Shown: positions 34,248-45,411, counted from the stretch's first letter. The stretch: 64,000 nt of DNA from Paenibacillus sp. PvR098 (GCF_017833255.1 NZ_JAFIBU010000001.1:2759001-2823000), one strand, 5' to 3'. Numbers and translations are program-made. The notes: generated from the letters alone by a model not told the origin.

Positions 34248-35972
34248 TTACGAATGAAAGTCCTGTCCGGAACGAACTTCTTTGACATAGCCGGCACGAA
34301 TCACAAAATCGCCGAAATGTTCGCCTTCTCGCCGTTCCTTCGCATATTGAGTAACAATCGGTTTCAGCGACTCCAGAATCTCCGCTTCGCCGATGTTTTC
34401 CTTGTACAGCTTGTTCAGTCGGTTTCCTTCAAAACCACCGCCCAAATACATGTTGTATTTGCCGGATGCCTTGCCGATGAACGCTATTTCCGCTAACATC
34501 GGTCGGGCGCATCCATTCGGACAGCCGGTCATGCGAATGACAATCTCCTCGTCGCGCAAGCCGGCCTCCTCCAACATCGGCTCGATCTTATCAAGCAGCG
34601 TGGGAAGGTAGCGCTCCGCTTCGGCCATCGCCAACCCGCAGGTTGGCAAAGCCACGCAGGCCATGGAATTTCTCCGCAATGCGGAATAGTGGATCCCATC
34701 GGTTAGTCCATACTCCTCGATCAATTCCTCAATCTTTTTCTTTTTCTGGCTGCTTACGTTGCCGATGATCAAGTTTTGGTTCGGAGTAAGCCGGAAATCC
34801 CCGGAATGCACCTTCGCGATTTCCCGTAGACCGGTCATCAAAAGGTAGTTATCCTCGTCTTTGACCCGGCCGTTCTGGATAAAGAGTGTAAAATGCCATT
34901 TTCCGTTGCTGCCCTTCACCCAGCCATAGCGATCCCCATTGTGGTTAAAGTGGTACGGACGAGCTTCCTCAAGCTTCCACCCTAGACGATTGCTTAGCTC
35001 ATTGATGAACCAATCTATGCCGCGGTCGTCGATCGTGTACTTAAAACGCGCATGCTTACGGACCGAGCGATCGCCGTAATCCCGTTGGATCATGACCGTC
35101 TTCTCCGCAACGTCGATGAGCTGCTCCGGCGAGCAGAACCCAATCACTTGGCCCACCTGGGGATAGGTGCTCGGATCGCCATGCGTCATCCCCATGCCGC
35201 CGCCTACCGTGACATTGAAGCCCTTCAGTTGTCCTTCTTCGACAATCGCGATGAAGCCCAGATCCTGGGAGAATACGTCTACATCGTTGGATGGAGGGAC
35301 CGCTATACCGATTTTAAACTTACGCGGCAAATAGACAGGTCCATAAATCGGCTCTTGCTCTACCCCATTATCCTGACTGTCCACCATTTTTTCGCCGTCA
35401 AGCCAAATCTCGTGATAGGCTTTGGTCCGAGGATCAAGGTGCCGGCTGACCCGGCTCGCCCACTCGTAAACCTCGGAATGAATCTCGGACTGGTACGGAT
35501 TCGGGTTACACATGACGTTGCGGTTTACGTCGCCGCAAGCAGCTAACGTGCTTAACAACGCATCGTTTACTTCCTTTATCGTCTTCTTCATGTTCCACTT
35601 GAGTACGCCGTGCAGCTGGAAGGACTGTCGAGTCGTCAGACGAATCGTTCCGTTGGCATATTTCTGTGCGATTCGGTCCATCATCAACCACTGCTCAGGC
35701 GTAACTACCCCGCCAGCCGCACGTACGCGCAGCATGAACTGATAAGCCGGTTCCAGCTTCTGTTTTTGCCGTTCGTTGCGCAGGTCTCTATCGTCCTGCA
35801 TGTAGCTGCCATGAAATTTCATCAATCGATTATCATCTTCGGGTATGGAGCCCGTGATTACGTCCTCGAGAGTCTCTTCAAGGCTCCCCCGCAAATAATT
35901 GCTCCTGCTTTTAATATGTTCTACATCGCTGTGCGGCGCACTGTGCGGTGAAAGTAAATTATTTTCTGACAT
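34248..35972 (-). CDS. cysI: Sulfite reductase hemoprotein subunit CysI
   Basis: A 574-residue protein, full length for CysI. The siroheme/4Fe-4S ligands are in [13 protein letters not shown] and [14 protein letters not shown]. Substrate and siroheme Arg/Lys residues lie in [12 protein letters not shown] and [11 protein letters not shown]. It reduces sulfite to sulfide with six electrons supplied by CysJ. It lies 38 bases after cysJ, in the same operon, and is followed by a strong terminator. Confidence 0.95.
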   Translation of the reverse strand: MSENNLLSPHSAPHSDVEHIKSRSNYLRGSLEETLEDVITGSIPEDDNRLMKFHGSYMQDDRDLRNERQKQKLEPAYQFMLRVRAAGGVVTPEQWLMMDRIAQKYANGTIRLTTRQSFQLHGVLKWNMKKTIKEVNDALLSTLAACGDVNRNVMCNPNPYQSEIHSEVYEWASRVSRHLDPRTKAYHEIWLDGEKMVDSQDNGVEQEPIYGPVYLPRKFKIGIAVPPSNDVDVFSQDLGFIAIVEEGQLKGFNVTVGGGMGMTHGDPSTYPQVGQVIGFCSPEQLIDVAEKTVMIQRDYGDRSVRKHARFKYTIDDRGIDWFINELSNRLGWKLEEARPYHFNHNGDRYGWVKGSNGKWHFTLFIQNGRVKDEDNYLLMTGLREIAKVHSGDFRLTPNQNLIIGNVSSQKKKKIEELIEEYGLTDGIHYSALRRNSMACVALPTCGLAMAEAERYLPTLLDKIEPMLEEAGLRDEEIVIRMTGCPNGCARPMLAEIAFIGKASGKYNMYLGGGFEGNRLNKLYKENIGEAEILESLKPIVTQYAKERREGEHFGDFVIRAGYVKEVRSGQDFHS

Positions 35973-36010
35973 TTTGGATTTTCTCCTCTCGCGATCTTCG
36001 GGACTCGGAC

Positions 36011-37831
36011 TTAATAAACATCCCGCTGATAACGTTTCTGCTGTTGCATACGGGTTAAATATTCCGCGGCTTCCTCCGTACTCAAGCCGCCCTCTTGTTC
36101 GAGGATCGTTATTAGGGCTGCATGGACGTCATGTGCCATCTTCTTCTCATCGCCACACACATACACGCAAGCCCCTTCCTGCAGCCATTGGTAGAAGTCG
36201 CGGCTCTTTTCAAGCATCCGGTGTTGTACGTACACTTTCTCGTCGGTATCACGGGAGAACGCGACATCCATGCGTGTCAGCACGCCATCCCTCAGCCAAC
36301 GCTGCCATTCAACCTGATAAAGGAAGTCTGTGGAGAAATGCTGATCGCCGTAGAACAGCCACGTTTTCCCTTCGGCTCCGGTCTCTTCCCGTTCTCCAAG
36401 GAAGGCTCTGAACGGAGCGACGCCAGTGCCTGGTCCAATCATAATGATCGGTGTATCCGGGTTCTCAGGAAGCTTGAAATTAGGGTTATGTTGAATATAT
36501 ACCGGCAACGTTTCGCCCGGCAGCACTCTCTCCGCGAGCTGAACGGAGCAGACGCCGTATCTATCTCGTCCTTGGGTCTGGTAACGAACTGTTCGGACCG
36601 TGACGTGTACCTCATCCGGGAATGCTTTCGAGCTGCTGGCGATCGAGTATAAGCGAGCAGGCATCTTCCGAAGGATCGATACGAATTCGCCCGCAGGCAC
36701 ACCCTTAAGGGAGTAATCTTGCACCAAATCCAATAAATCCCGCCCGTTGAGATACGTCCTAAGTTCTTGTTCGCGTCCCGCCTCCAGAAGCTGTTTCAGT
36801 CCATGGTTCGAGGTAAGCTTTGCCGCTTGCTCCAACAACGGCTTGGTCAGCACGGTGATCTCATAATTGCGAAGCAGCGCCTGTCGCAATGGCCGCTCTT
36901 CGCCATTCTTATTAATGATAACGGGCTCCTCCACTTTCCAGCCCATCGCTTCGATCAACTCATCCACAAGGCGAGGATGGTTTTCCGGATAGATGCCTAA
37001 GCTGTCCCCCGGTTCATACTGAAGGTTGGATCCCTCAAGGGATAACTCGATGTGGCGAGTTTCTCGGTCCGATCCGCGGCCGTTCAGATTCAAATTCTCA
37101 AGAACCTCGGTCTGGAACGGATTCGATCTGGAATATTCCGGTTCCGTCCCACTAACGACCGCCGCGCCGGCTGCAATTGCGATTGCCGGGGCCGCGGACG
37201 CGCCACTTAGGGAACCTAAGACCTTATTCATCCATTCTGCAGCAGGCTCCTCAAAATCCACGTCGCAGTCAACACGCGGGGTAAGCCGCTTAGCGCCCAG
37301 CTCCTCCAAGCGCTTGTCGAAATCCTTGCCCGTTTGGCAGAAATACTCGTAGGACGTATCTCCCAGTGCGAGCACGGAAAACTGCATGCCCTCCAATTGT
37401 GGCGCTCTCTTGCTGTGAAGGAACTCATAGCAAGTAATGGCATTATCCGGCGGCTCTCCTTCCCCGTGGGTGCTCACCACAATGAGCAGGTTTTGGACCT
37501 TCTTTAAGCCATTCGGCTTGAAGTCGCCCATTGAGGAGAGCGTTACTTGAAAGCCTCGCTCTTCCAGTTTTTTGGACACCTTCTTCGCCAATCCATGGCT
37601 GTTGCCTGTCTGCGATCCGAAGAGCACCGTAACCTCCTTGGAGGTTACAGCATCATTCGCTGCCACTAGCGGAGCAGCGCCAGACGTCACCGCAGCTGCC
37701 GCTCCATGTAAAGCCGTAAGATATCCGCTAAGCCAAATGCGCTGTGCTTCCGTCAGCATAGGCAGAACGCGATTCAGCAGTTCTGCTTGCTCCTGATTAA
37801 AAGGACTGTTTGTTACTTGAAGATTCAACAA
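36011..37831 (-). CDS. cysJ: Sulfite reductase flavoprotein subunit CysJ
   Basis: A 606-residue diflavin reductase: flavodoxin domain (FMN loop [15 protein letters not shown], then [12 protein letters not shown]), FAD domain with [17 protein letters not shown], and NADPH domain with [18 protein letters not shown] and the C-terminal aromatic residue. It passes electrons from NADPH to CysI. The start is one of two neighbouring TTG codons behind GAGGTGG. It heads the cysJI operon. The upstream AT-rich 100 bases should hold the sulfur-control site, but I cannot name the regulator with confidence. Confidence 0.95.
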   Translation of the reverse strand: MLNLQVTNSPFNQEQAELLNRVLPMLTEAQRIWLSGYLTALHGAAAAVTSGAAPLVAANDAVTSKEVTVLFGSQTGNSHGLAKKVSKKLEERGFQVTLSSMGDFKPNGLKKVQNLLIVVSTHGEGEPPDNAITCYEFLHSKRAPQLEGMQFSVLALGDTSYEYFCQTGKDFDKRLEELGAKRLTPRVDCDVDFEEPAAEWMNKVLGSLSGASAAPAIAIAAGAAVVSGTEPEYSRSNPFQTEVLENLNLNGRGSDRETRHIELSLEGSNLQYEPGDSLGIYPENHPRLVDELIEAMGWKVEEPVIINKNGEERPLRQALLRNYEITVLTKPLLEQAAKLTSNHGLKQLLEAGREQELRTYLNGRDLLDLVQDYSLKGVPAGEFVSILRKMPARLYSIASSSKAFPDEVHVTVRTVRYQTQGRDRYGVCSVQLAERVLPGETLPVYIQHNPNFKLPENPDTPIIMIGPGTGVAPFRAFLGEREETGAEGKTWLFYGDQHFSTDFLYQVEWQRWLRDGVLTRMDVAFSRDTDEKVYVQHRMLEKSRDFYQWLQEGACVYVCGDEKKMAHDVHAALITILEQEGGLSTEEAAEYLTRMQQQKRYQRDVY

Positions 37832-37987
37832 TATCCACCTCGCATAGATGCAATGATATTAATTCCCAGTATACCTATCGTATTAATTTTTTTCTCTCTT
37901 GAGCCTATCACAGCAGGTTCAACAGGTCAATTAGAATGACCTTATAGGATTGATCAGTTATATTGATAAAGTTATAAAACCTATTCT

Positions 37988-38188
37988 TTAAGGCGTACTA
38001 ACCTGCAAATGTTGAATAAGCCTTTGCTCATTTTCTCTTGCATCATCAACATGAAAGACATGCGAAGATTTGTCCGACCAATACAATTTTTTACCTTTCG
38101 GGGCATCAAGCGTTTCGTAATAACGGGTGATGAGTTCGGGCATGACATGCTCCGAAATAGTAAAGTCGTTACTTTTGAATAATTTCAT
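37988..38188 (-). pseudogene. Probable C-terminal remnant of an alpha/beta hydrolase
   Basis: A 66-residue frame with GGGGAG before ATG. The stretch MPELITRYYETLDAPKGKK-LYW and then SSHVFHVDDARE resembles the end of proline-iminopeptidase-like alpha/beta hydrolases, where the catalytic His sits in a SxH motif. The nucleophile and acid regions are absent, so it is likely a remnant, though a small expressed protein cannot be excluded. Confidence 0.45.
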
Positions 38189-38325
38189 ACGCTCCCCACT
38201 TCAGGTTTGACTTTTATAGTAGCTTAGCTGTACAGGTGTGAACCGCTGGATTATCCCAAATGTCCATTTCAGTTACTTACACTATATATATGGTTCTTCC
38301 TAGCCTCTACTGAATCATCTAGCTA

Positions 38326-39813
38326 TCAGTGTGCTGATACTCGCTTGCTTTCCGATCCCTTCTCCGGCGGAACCGATCGTTTCAGAAAGAATGAAGCTGT
38401 CCACGCGATGGCTACCAGCCCGAATGCCAGCAGGAATGCGCTTTTCATTCCAGCCATCATGGCTAGATTTTGTAGTGCAGACTCTTCTTTCATACTGGGC
38501 GCATTGTCCACAAACTGTTTAGAACTATTTGTCATAACGGTTACAAGCAATGCTGTCCCAACAGCGCCCGCCACCTGCTGAAGCGTACTGATAATGGCTG
38601 TACCGTGCGGATATAACGGAGGTGAAAGTTCGTTCAAAGCGTTGGTCATGACCGGCATCATTAACATCGAAATGCCCAGCATCAATAGCGTATTCAAAAT
38701 CATAATCGTGCTGTATGAGGTTGACAATGTGATAAAAGCGAATTGCCACAGCGTATTGGCCATGAGTCCTAATCCGATGATGGCAAGCCACTTGGCGCCA
38801 AATTTATCAAATAATCGACCCGTAATCGGCGACATAATCCCCATAACAACACCTCCTGGCAGCATGACCAGACCTGCCTCCAGCGGACTGTAACCTAACG
38901 CGTTCTGAAGAAAAATCGGCAGCAGCATCATAGCGGAGAACATGGCCATCATGACGATCATCATAATCAGCGTCGACATCCTAAAAACGTTGTATTTAAA
39001 TGTTCTTAGATCTAGCAACGGTTCTGCCATCGTCAATTGTCTCCATGTAAACAGCACTAAAGAAACGACGCCGATGGCAGTGGGAATAAGGACTTCATTG
39101 CTCGACCAACCCCCGTGTCCTTCACCGGCACTACTGAAGCCGTACACGATCCCCCCGAATCCAAAGGTGGAGAGAAGAAGCGACAACAGATCAATCTTCG
39201 GCTTCGTCGTCTCCGTCATATTTTTAAGCTTCAACGATGCAAATATGATCACAAACAACGCGATCGGCAGAACACTGTAAAAGAGAACCCGCCAGCTGAA
39301 ATGCTCGACAATGATCCCAGACAGAGTGGGGCCTATCGCAGGAGCAAATGTGATCACGATGCCAATCGTACCCATAGCCGAGCCTCGTTTATCAATAGAA
39401 ACAATGGCAAATACCACATTAGTTAATAAAGGAAAAAGAAGGCCGGTTCCTGCCGCTTGAAGCACCCTTCCTATGAAAAGCACGGCGAATCCTGGGGCGA
39501 TAGCCGCTACGAATGTACCCACCGTAAACAAGCCCATGGCCGTAAGGAACAAGCTTCTTGTCGTGAACCGCTGAATTAAATAAGCGGTCACCGGTATAAG
39601 TACACCTATAACTAACAGATATCCAGTTGTCAACCATTGCGCAGTGCTAGGTAAAATCCCAAGGTCCCCCATAATTTTGGACAAGGCTACGTTTAGGAGC
39701 GTTTCATTCAAAATGGCTACGAACACACCAAGAATCATTACCATGACCACTAAAAAGTTGTCTTTGCTCCCAAATGTCCCTCCGTTATGATTTGATTCGT
39801 TATGATTTTCCAC
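38326..39813 (-). CDS. MFS multidrug exporter, DHA2 (EmrB/QacA) type
   Basis: A 495-residue protein with fourteen predicted membrane spans. Family signatures are ETLLNVALSKIMGDLGI after the first span, WLTTGYLLVIGVLIPVTAYL, and GFAVLFIGRVLQAAGTGLLF (the drug-proton antiporter motif C region is in APAIGPTLSGI). It would pump out drugs or other amphiphiles using the proton gradient. It stands alone, with no regulator gene next to it. Confidence 0.9.
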   Translation of the reverse strand: MENHNESNHNGGTFGSKDNFLVVMVMILGVFVAILNETLLNVALSKIMGDLGILPSTAQWLTTGYLLVIGVLIPVTAYLIQRFTTRSLFLTAMGLFTVGTFVAAIAPGFAVLFIGRVLQAAGTGLLFPLLTNVVFAIVSIDKRGSAMGTIGIVITFAPAIGPTLSGIIVEHFSWRVLFYSVLPIALFVIIFASLKLKNMTETTKPKIDLLSLLLSTFGFGGIVYGFSSAGEGHGGWSSNEVLIPTAIGVVSLVLFTWRQLTMAEPLLDLRTFKYNVFRMSTLIMMIVMMAMFSAMMLLPIFLQNALGYSPLEAGLVMLPGGVVMGIMSPITGRLFDKFGAKWLAIIGLGLMANTLWQFAFITLSTSYSTIMILNTLLMLGISMLMMPVMTNALNELSPPLYPHGTAIISTLQQVAGAVGTALLVTVMTNSSKQFVDNAPSMKEESALQNLAMMAGMKSAFLLAFGLVAIAWTASFFLKRSVPPEKGSESKRVSAH

Positions 39814-40096
39814 TATCTTTCTCCTCTCATCGTATCATGCCACGAGAAACATGGTCTTGGCTAAAAGACAACCCTTGGGTTCTTCTTCCTCCGCGTCATT
39901 GAGTCACTTTCTCGGGCAATTTTGATTTCCGTCATGAATGATTTTCAGATCCTCTCTATTCTAGCATGATCATATGAAATGATTTCTTATCGATTGCTAT
40001 GTTGGACAACACTACCCTTACTATTCGATCCTAATAGCAAATACCAGTCAAAACACAAAAATAAAGTGTTAGACTGGTTATTGTTTATTTCACTAT
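39814..40096. other. Intergenic stretch
   Basis: About 280 bases upstream of the exporter gene. No regulator gene or clear hairpin; an AT-rich promoter is likely but no consensus elements stand out. Confidence 0.4.
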
Positions 40097-40422
40097 CATG
40101 AGGTCGTCTGGTTGGCCTCATCATTCGGTACTTATCCCATAACAAATGAAAGAAACGTAGTAAAAGTGGACAAAGATGTTGAATTAGCCTTATTAGGCCC
40201 TTTAGGCTGTAATATTCAAACAGGTAGTGGAACAGTATTAAACAAATTAAAACCGTCTTTTGGTAGTTCTATTGCTATTTATGGTACGGGTGCAGTAGGT
40301 TTGAGTGCTATCATGGCAGCTAAACTTGCTGGATGTAAAAAATGATTTCACTCAAATAAATGATGCATTTGAAGATTCAAAAAAAGGGTTAGCTATCAAA
40401 CCAATTGTGAAAATTAGCTGAG
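40097..40422 (+). pseudogene. Remnant of a zinc-type alcohol dehydrogenase
   Basis: The frame from about 40100 reads [19 protein letters not shown], then the Cys/Gly-rich [18 protein letters not shown] and the Rossmann motif [19 protein letters not shown] before breaking near 40345. A second frame then gives INDAFEDSKKGLAIKPIVKI and a stop at 40422, which is the usual C-terminus of aryl-alcohol dehydrogenases. The zinc-ligand N-terminus and about 150 residues of the middle are missing. Confidence 0.8.
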
Positions 40423-40545
40423 CAGGAACTCAGCCATTAATATAAGTTTTTGCAGTTGCTGTTATTCTTAATTAAGAATAAGATTGCATTGGTCTTCTTT
40501 AAGTATAAGAACATTTGGAATGGTTCGTCTCGTTCCCCTAAAGCT

Positions 40546-41640
40546 TTATATCGAGCAAACCTGATTTCTACCGTTGTGCTTTGCTTTATAAAGGGCTACG
40601 TCGGCTTGCTCGATCATATCGTCACGGTTGTTCTTGGATAGAGATGCAACGCCTATTGATATGGTAATTTTAATTGTCGTTCCATCATTTAATACGAACG
40701 AATGGTCTTGTACAGCAAGTCTGATTCGCTCCGCAATAATAAGTGCATGTTGGTGAGGGCAATCAAAAAGTAGGATGGAAAATTCTTCTCCACCAATACG
40801 CGAGATGACATCGAAATTGCGAGATGTATTTTTAAGTAATTCACCGACCTGTTTTAACAAATAGTCACCATTTGGATGCCCATATGTATCATTTACCTTT
40901 TTGAAATAATCTATATCAACTAGCATTAATGTCAAATACTCATTTTTCTCTATTGCATTTTTCAAACTCGTATTGAACACGGTATCAAACGTGCGGTGAT
41001 TGTTCAATTCAGTTAAAAAATCGAATGTTGCTTCCTTTTCCATTCGTAAGGAGTAACTCTTTGCTTTAGCTAAAAAAAGTGATAGGTACGCCGCGAACAC
41101 GCCTCCGATAAACATCATAAAGATAAACAGCACTGCAGGATCAAGCCCTTGCTTCCCGAAATTTATAAAAAACACGATTGAAGTAAGCACATTGGCTATT
41201 AGTAGAGAATACAACCACTTTTTCCAATAAGAGAAGTACATACTGCAAATCATACCAACACCAAGAGAGACTACAAAGGTATTCGCGGCGGCGACCAGAG
41301 TATTTGGAGTGATTGACCCGAAAGCAAATAAACGCATCACGCTTATAATTAGCCCTGCTATTAAGGATGAATAGAGCCCCCCTCCAATAGCGGAAAGAAT
41401 TATTGCAAGATGTCTAAAATCTAGGATAGTATTTTCAAAATTTACCTTAAAAGCCATAAGCAGGATTCCTAATAACCCGCCTACAAAGCCGATCTTTATC
41501 TTCTCAAAAAATGTTGGAGTTTCACCAAGATTTCTTTTTTTGAATATGACTAGGCTGGTTGTAAATAAAAATGCTGTAAGAATAGCAAAATTAGCGATTA
41601 TATCTTGTATAGTATAAAAAAGCCCATCCCTCAATATCAT
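40546..41640 (-). CDS. 5TMR-GGDEF diguanylate cyclase
   Basis: About 364 residues. Residues 1-190 form a six-span sensor of the LytS-like 5TMR type (FRHLAIILSAIGGGLYSSL with the conserved Arg/Gly pattern). The C-terminal GGDEF domain has DFLTELNNHRTFD, the Asp in LMLVDIDYFKKVNDTYGH and an intact GGEEF active-site motif in SRIGGEEFSILL. It makes cyclic di-GMP. GGGGG just ahead of ATG 41640 sets the start. It follows the HD-GYP gene by 95 bases on the same strand: an opposed synthase/hydrolase pair. Confidence 0.9.
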   Translation of the reverse strand: MILRDGLFYTIQDIIANFAILTAFLFTTSLVIFKKRNLGETPTFFEKIKIGFVGGLLGILLMAFKVNFENTILDFRHLAIILSAIGGGLYSSLIAGLIISVMRLFAFGSITPNTLVAAANTFVVSLGVGMICSMYFSYWKKWLYSLLIANVLTSIVFFINFGKQGLDPAVLFIFMMFIGGVFAAYLSLFLAKAKSYSLRMEKEATFDFLTELNNHRTFDTVFNTSLKNAIEKNEYLTLMLVDIDYFKKVNDTYGHPNGDYLLKQVGELLKNTSRNFDVISRIGGEEFSILLFDCPHQHALIIAERIRLAVQDHSFVLNDGTTIKITISIGVASLSKNNRDDMIEQADVALYKAKHNGRNQVCSI

Positions 41641-41735
41641 ATCCCCCCACGAAGTCATCTAGTTGAATTACTGCCCGATATTTTTGTAACCAAAAACAGG
41701 GATAGCCTAATGCGCGGCAGCCGGACGATCTTATT

Positions 41736-42704
41736 CTATGTACCTTGCTTGTAATGATCTTTAGCAGTAATCTCCAGAAAATGATCCAAAACCAGTGGAT
41801 CAAATTGACTGCCTCTCCCAGACTCCATAATTTTCAAGGCATCATGATATGACATAGCATCTCGGTATGATCTTTTGGAAGTAATCGCGTCCCATACATC
41901 ACATACGGCTATAATCCGCGCCTGTAGTCCAATTTGATCGCCCGATAGACCATAGGGATAGCCTTTCCCGTCCATTCGTTCATGATGATGCATGACTCCT
42001 CCTAAAATAAGCTCCGCATACGGGAGATCTTTAAGTATTCTTCTTCCAAGTTCCGGATGCTGCTTCATTAGACGATATTCATCATCCGTCAATTTCCCTT
42101 CTTTATTCAGGATGCTTTCCGAAATCCCAATTTTACCAATGTCATGAAGCATGGCTGACCATTTCAATCTCATCAGATCATCCGTTTCTAAGCCCATACG
42201 TTCCCCAATTCGTACTGACATATCGCCTACACGGTGACTGTGCCCACTCGTATATGAGTCTCTGACTTCAATAGACTGGGCGAGTGAGTCGATCAGCGCA
42301 ATACTAAATTGTCCTAATCGCACTTCATGAGTTTCGATTTTGTTACGCTGATGACTTAGTACGGAAAATAATTTACCCATCATTGCACCACAGATGATAA
42401 AGAAAAACATGCGTACGAAGCTGTCAGATAATGGTTCACTATAATGGTTTGCAACGTCTTCGGGCATAAAGGGACCTACTAAGACTCCTGCGATCACCCC
42501 TACCGAAATACCGCCTTTTATTCCCCAAAATAGGGCAGCAGGAATGATCGCGAGATACAAAGAATCTGTATATGGAGCGTTCGTCCCGTTCGTAAAATAT
42601 ACAAGTACCCAAGCAAGGATTAATAAACATATAATTACTGCGTATTGGTAAGTTCCACGTATTTTTATCATACTTTGATTGGTTCCCACTTTCCATATTT
42701 TCAC
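41736..42704 (-). CDS. Membrane HD-GYP cyclic di-GMP phosphodiesterase
   Basis: A 322-residue protein. Three hydrophobic spans in the first 115 residues anchor it; then comes an HD-GYP domain with SAMLHDIGKIGI (HD) and MHHHERMDGKGYPYGLSG (GYP), plus RSYRDAMSYHDAL. It degrades cyclic di-GMP. The GTG start has only a weak ribosome binding site; an ATG eleven codons in (MIKIRGTYQ) is the alternative. It precedes the 5TMR-GGDEF gene. Confidence 0.9.
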   Translation of the reverse strand: MKIWKVGTNQSMIKIRGTYQYAVIICLLILAWVLVYFTNGTNAPYTDSLYLAIIPAALFWGIKGGISVGVIAGVLVGPFMPEDVANHYSEPLSDSFVRMFFFIICGAMMGKLFSVLSHQRNKIETHEVRLGQFSIALIDSLAQSIEVRDSYTSGHSHRVGDMSVRIGERMGLETDDLMRLKWSAMLHDIGKIGISESILNKEGKLTDDEYRLMKQHPELGRRILKDLPYAELILGGVMHHHERMDGKGYPYGLSGDQIGLQARIIAVCDVWDAITSKRSYRDAMSYHDALKIMESGRGSQFDPLVLDHFLEITAKDHYKQGT

Positions 42705-42794
42705 TCACTCTATCATATAAATGTTAGAAAAGATTAAGGATTAAAAAGTGGACGCGCTTGAATGAAGCTGCTCGTTACTTCAATAAATACAAAA

Positions 42795-42820
42795 GAGGAG
42801 CTGCTGTTAGCATGCTCCTC
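42795..42820 (-). terminator. Hairpin upstream of the HD-GYP gene
   Basis: GAGGAGC pairs with GCTCCTC; on the complement TTTTGTATTTATT follows. No gene feeding it is apparent. Confidence 0.4.
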
Positions 42821-42959
42821 CATAGTCGTTTTCCTTTAACTTAATGATCATTGTATTTTTATTCGTATTATTGTATATTTATAACAACGTAAGTATTACA
42901 TTAGCTATTTATAACGTAATAACGACTATTCTGAGCTGCATAAAAAAGGATTGATTAAA

Positions 42960-43142
42960 ATGGATAAAGTAGAAAAAGTAAGAGTATTATCAGAGTTGTT
43001 TGAATTAATCAACATGTATTATGTTGACCGAGACCAACCAACCGAGGAGAACAATTTTTTTAAAAAAGTGGAGTATTGTTGCAGTCTTTTAGACTTAGAT
43101 TTTAATGAATTAAAAAAAGAATTTGAACTAGAGATGTTTTAG
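42960..43142 (+). CDS. Small hypothetical protein, 60 residues
   Basis: AAAAGGA lies nine bases before ATG 42960. The product is acidic, helical and rich in Glu/Leu, with a Cys-Cys pair (KVEYCCSLLDLDFNEL). No family recognised. Very AT-rich compared with the cys operon region. Transcribed alone and divergent from the HD-GYP gene. Confidence 0.55.
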   Translation: MDKVEKVRVLSELFELINMYYVDRDQPTEENNFFKKVEYCCSLLDLDFNELKKEFELEMF

Positions 43143-43493
43143 TTGCTTCTGTATAAACATAGGTTACTTAAACAAATAATCCCCATTACAGGGATCTTAA
43201 AACACAAATATTTGTTACGCCGGACATTATTGGCACTCTGAATTTGTCGAAGGACAAGAACCTAGGATCTTCGATGATTTCCGATTTCTCGCAGCGCGTT
43301 CAACTCCTAGATTAAGCTTGCAGGATTCGTTTTAAAACGAACGGACAAATAAAAAAAGCGGATGGTGAAGCATCCGCTTGGATGGCAATCAAACCGGCGT
43401 TACACTCCAACCCATAACAATCGGTTTACACAATCCTCCTCGCCATGTATTTTCCTATACCATTTTCCAATCCTGTTACGTCCCTATTCTGCC
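43143..43493. other. Intergenic stretch with one hairpin
   Basis: AAGCGGATG (43356-43364) pairs with CATCCGCTT (43371-43379) and on the complement is followed by seven T; it may be the old terminator of the decayed EAL gene just upstream on that strand. Nothing else recognised. Confidence 0.5.
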
Positions 43494-43596
43494 CGTTTGT
43501 TTGTTTTTTTGTAGAATTGTACAATTTCATCTGCTGGAAGTGGAGGACTATAATAATAACCTTGTCCTGCATTACACTCGTTCTGCTTTAGAAAGA
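43494..43596 (-). pseudogene. C-terminal remnant of an EAL-domain protein
   Basis: On the complement one frame reads LKQNECNAGQGYYYSPPLP followed by ADEIVQFY and a stop at 43494. This is the conserved end of EAL domains (GxGYYxSxPxxADE). The rest of the domain is gone: upstream sequence is not recognisable. It is a relic of yet another c-di-GMP gene. Confidence 0.75.
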
Positions 43597-43703
43597 GGGC
43601 CTAAAAATAGCTATTTTTATGACTATATAACACAAGTTTCATTTGAAAATAGCACATTAATTTATTGTAATTGTTTTAGCGGTTTCCAGACATGCTTCAC
43701 TTC

Positions 43704-44165
43704 TTATGGATTTGTTGTGCGTACATACGTAATGTAGTCAACATTCACGGCTTCATGTGATTCTTCTCTGAGGGCTCTGTTAATCTGCCCCCGATGATAT
43801 TGCCCGTGGAGAGCTACGTGTGTGAGAATATCCCGGATGGACGTGCGAAAAGGAGTACCGCTCTGATTCTTATATGTAATCAAGTCATTCAGTTGTTCTT
43901 CTTTAAGCAAACTTATGTATCGTCTATAATGCTGTTCGTTTTCCCGAATAAGTTCCTGCATATCAGAAATATCTGCATCTACCCATATAGGCAGATGCGA
44001 ACTGTCCTTCCCTTCAAGTCGAGTCAGCCAAACCCGTTCGGCGTATATAACATGATGAAAGAGTCGGGAAATTTCCATCTCAAGGCTATCGAGTGAATCA
44101 AGTTTACTCAAGATGCGATGATTTGCCCAATACAAATGATCCAGCATACGGTAAATTGTCTCCAC
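43704..44165 (-). CDS. DinB-family protein
   Basis: A 153-residue four-helix-bundle protein with the three His metal ligands placed as in DinB/YfiT proteins: the first in RLFHHVIYAERVW and two in THVALHGQYHRGQI. Relatives are thiol-dependent S-transferases or metal-dependent hydrolases; the substrate is unknown. GTG start with AAGGAG nine bases upstream. It stands alone. Confidence 0.85.
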   Translation of the reverse strand: METIYRMLDHLYWANHRILSKLDSLDSLEMEISRLFHHVIYAERVWLTRLEGKDSSHLPIWVDADISDMQELIRENEQHYRRYISLLKEEQLNDLITYKNQSGTPFRTSIRDILTHVALHGQYHRGQINRALREESHEAVNVDYITYVRTTNP

Positions 44166-44626
44166 GTATCACAACTCCTTATATTGTTTTGGATTAGACA
44201 ACTAAGTTACACAACATAATGCCTCTAGAGGAAGGAAGCATCCGAACCGCATTAGCCCATAACCATAATCAATACCTGCAGGATCTTCATCAAATGTTTC
44301 TACAAGAATACGTGGGAATATAGCACTTTTCCCTGCTTTTGTTCCCTTTATATTTCTTAATGCCGACAGGTCTAAACCACTTCTTACAATAAGAAATCTT
44401 CTAATATACTATTCACTACGATATCGCTTTCATTACTCAAAGATAATAGGAATACGTTTCTTGCTATCAGTTTCGCCTTCTATGATTTTCTAGAGCGTCG
44501 CACTATTCATGTACCCAAAAAGCCACCTAGGGTAAGTGTCTTAATGAGCTCATTTCCAATGGACATTCACCCATTATTTTTCAATGACATATAGATATTT
44601 CGTGCAGAAGAACATTCGAAGGATTG
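44166..44626. other. Intergenic stretch with a possible worn frame
   Basis: On the complement, around 44210-44345, one frame without stops contains ILVETFDEDPAGIDYGYGLM, which looks like old coding sequence of unknown family. Past it I see nothing but AT-rich sequence. Confidence 0.3.
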
Positions 44627-45082
44627 ATGTCAATAACAAAAACACGAAGGCTTGCAGGTGAATTATTTTGCCTTCCTCCCCAAAAAATCACACTTCAACA
44701 AGCTCTTATCCCTTTTATCGGTCTTGATGCTGCTTTATTTGAAGTAGCTTTTCCATCTGGCATAGACGTTGAACTTACACTTATACAAGTTGGCAAGAAT
44801 TTTGTGAAAACTCGGCAGGGATTGCAGGAGAAAACGTTTAGTTTTAACGAACCTTTGCGTATCGGAATTTTTCGTCCAAGACCGCGAAAACCGCTAACTC
44901 GTGTAGTGGTTGAAATAAGAGGACTAGATCCATCTGTAAGCAGAATTAATGAAGGTGATTTAGTTCGAATCGGTTTGGATTTTATAGAAATTACGGGTGA
45001 AACCTTTATAAGACCAGGCGTAAACGCCTTCTATCCGTTGAATGATTTTGTTACAATTGAAAGCCGTGATCCAGAAGAATGA
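44627..45082 (+). CDS. Hypothetical protein, 151 residues
   Basis: AAGGA lies before ATG 44627. After a short basic N-terminus the protein appears all-beta (ALFEVAFPSGIDVELTLIQV, RVVVEIRGLDPS, LVRIGLDFIEITGETFI). No signal peptide, span or catalytic motif; it does not match a family I know. No operon partner. Confidence 0.55.
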   Translation: MSITKTRRLAGELFCLPPQKITLQQALIPFIGLDAALFEVAFPSGIDVELTLIQVGKNFVKTRQGLQEKTFSFNEPLRIGIFRPRPRKPLTRVVVEIRGLDPSVSRINEGDLVRIGLDFIEITGETFIRPGVNAFYPLNDFVTIESRDPEE

Positions 45083-45374
45083 AAAAATAATTACATTAAT
45101 TCTAAAAAAATATTCCATAACAAAGTCTTTGGTCTTTTCTTCATAATCCCCGCTGTCCGCACTTATAGAGGTTGACTTCTCTGGGACTCCCTCTGTTTTA
45201 AACCCGTTGGAACGGCCAGCCTTACTTTCATGTTATTAATGCCTGTTTTCATTAAACAAAGCTATTCTCACTCACTCATTGCTCTCCTTTCATTCCAAAC
45301 CGTAATATGTACTTTATATGTTTATTATAAATTCAACTTCAACAAAACGCATTACCGTTCAAAAAAAAGCGTAT
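45083..45374. other. Intergenic stretch
   Basis: AT-rich, about 290 bases, between a plus-strand gene and the terminator of the converging subtilase. No gene or site recognised. Confidence 0.45.
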
Positions 45375-45411
45375 ACAAAGAAAAAACCTCATGGGAGATT
45401 TTTTCTTTGTA
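45375..45411. terminator. Terminator of the subtilase gene
   Basis: ACAAAGAAAAAA pairs with TTTTTTCTTTGT around a short loop, a few bases after the stop codon. Confidence 0.65.

Noticed and set aside
37832-37987. A named sulfur-control operator (CymR or CysL type) before cysJ
   Set aside because: AT-rich repeats are visible but I cannot match them to a consensus with confidence.
43378-43737. Open frame of 119 codons on the plus strand
   Set aside because: The complement of this stretch contains the conserved end of an EAL domain, so the plus frame is a by-product.
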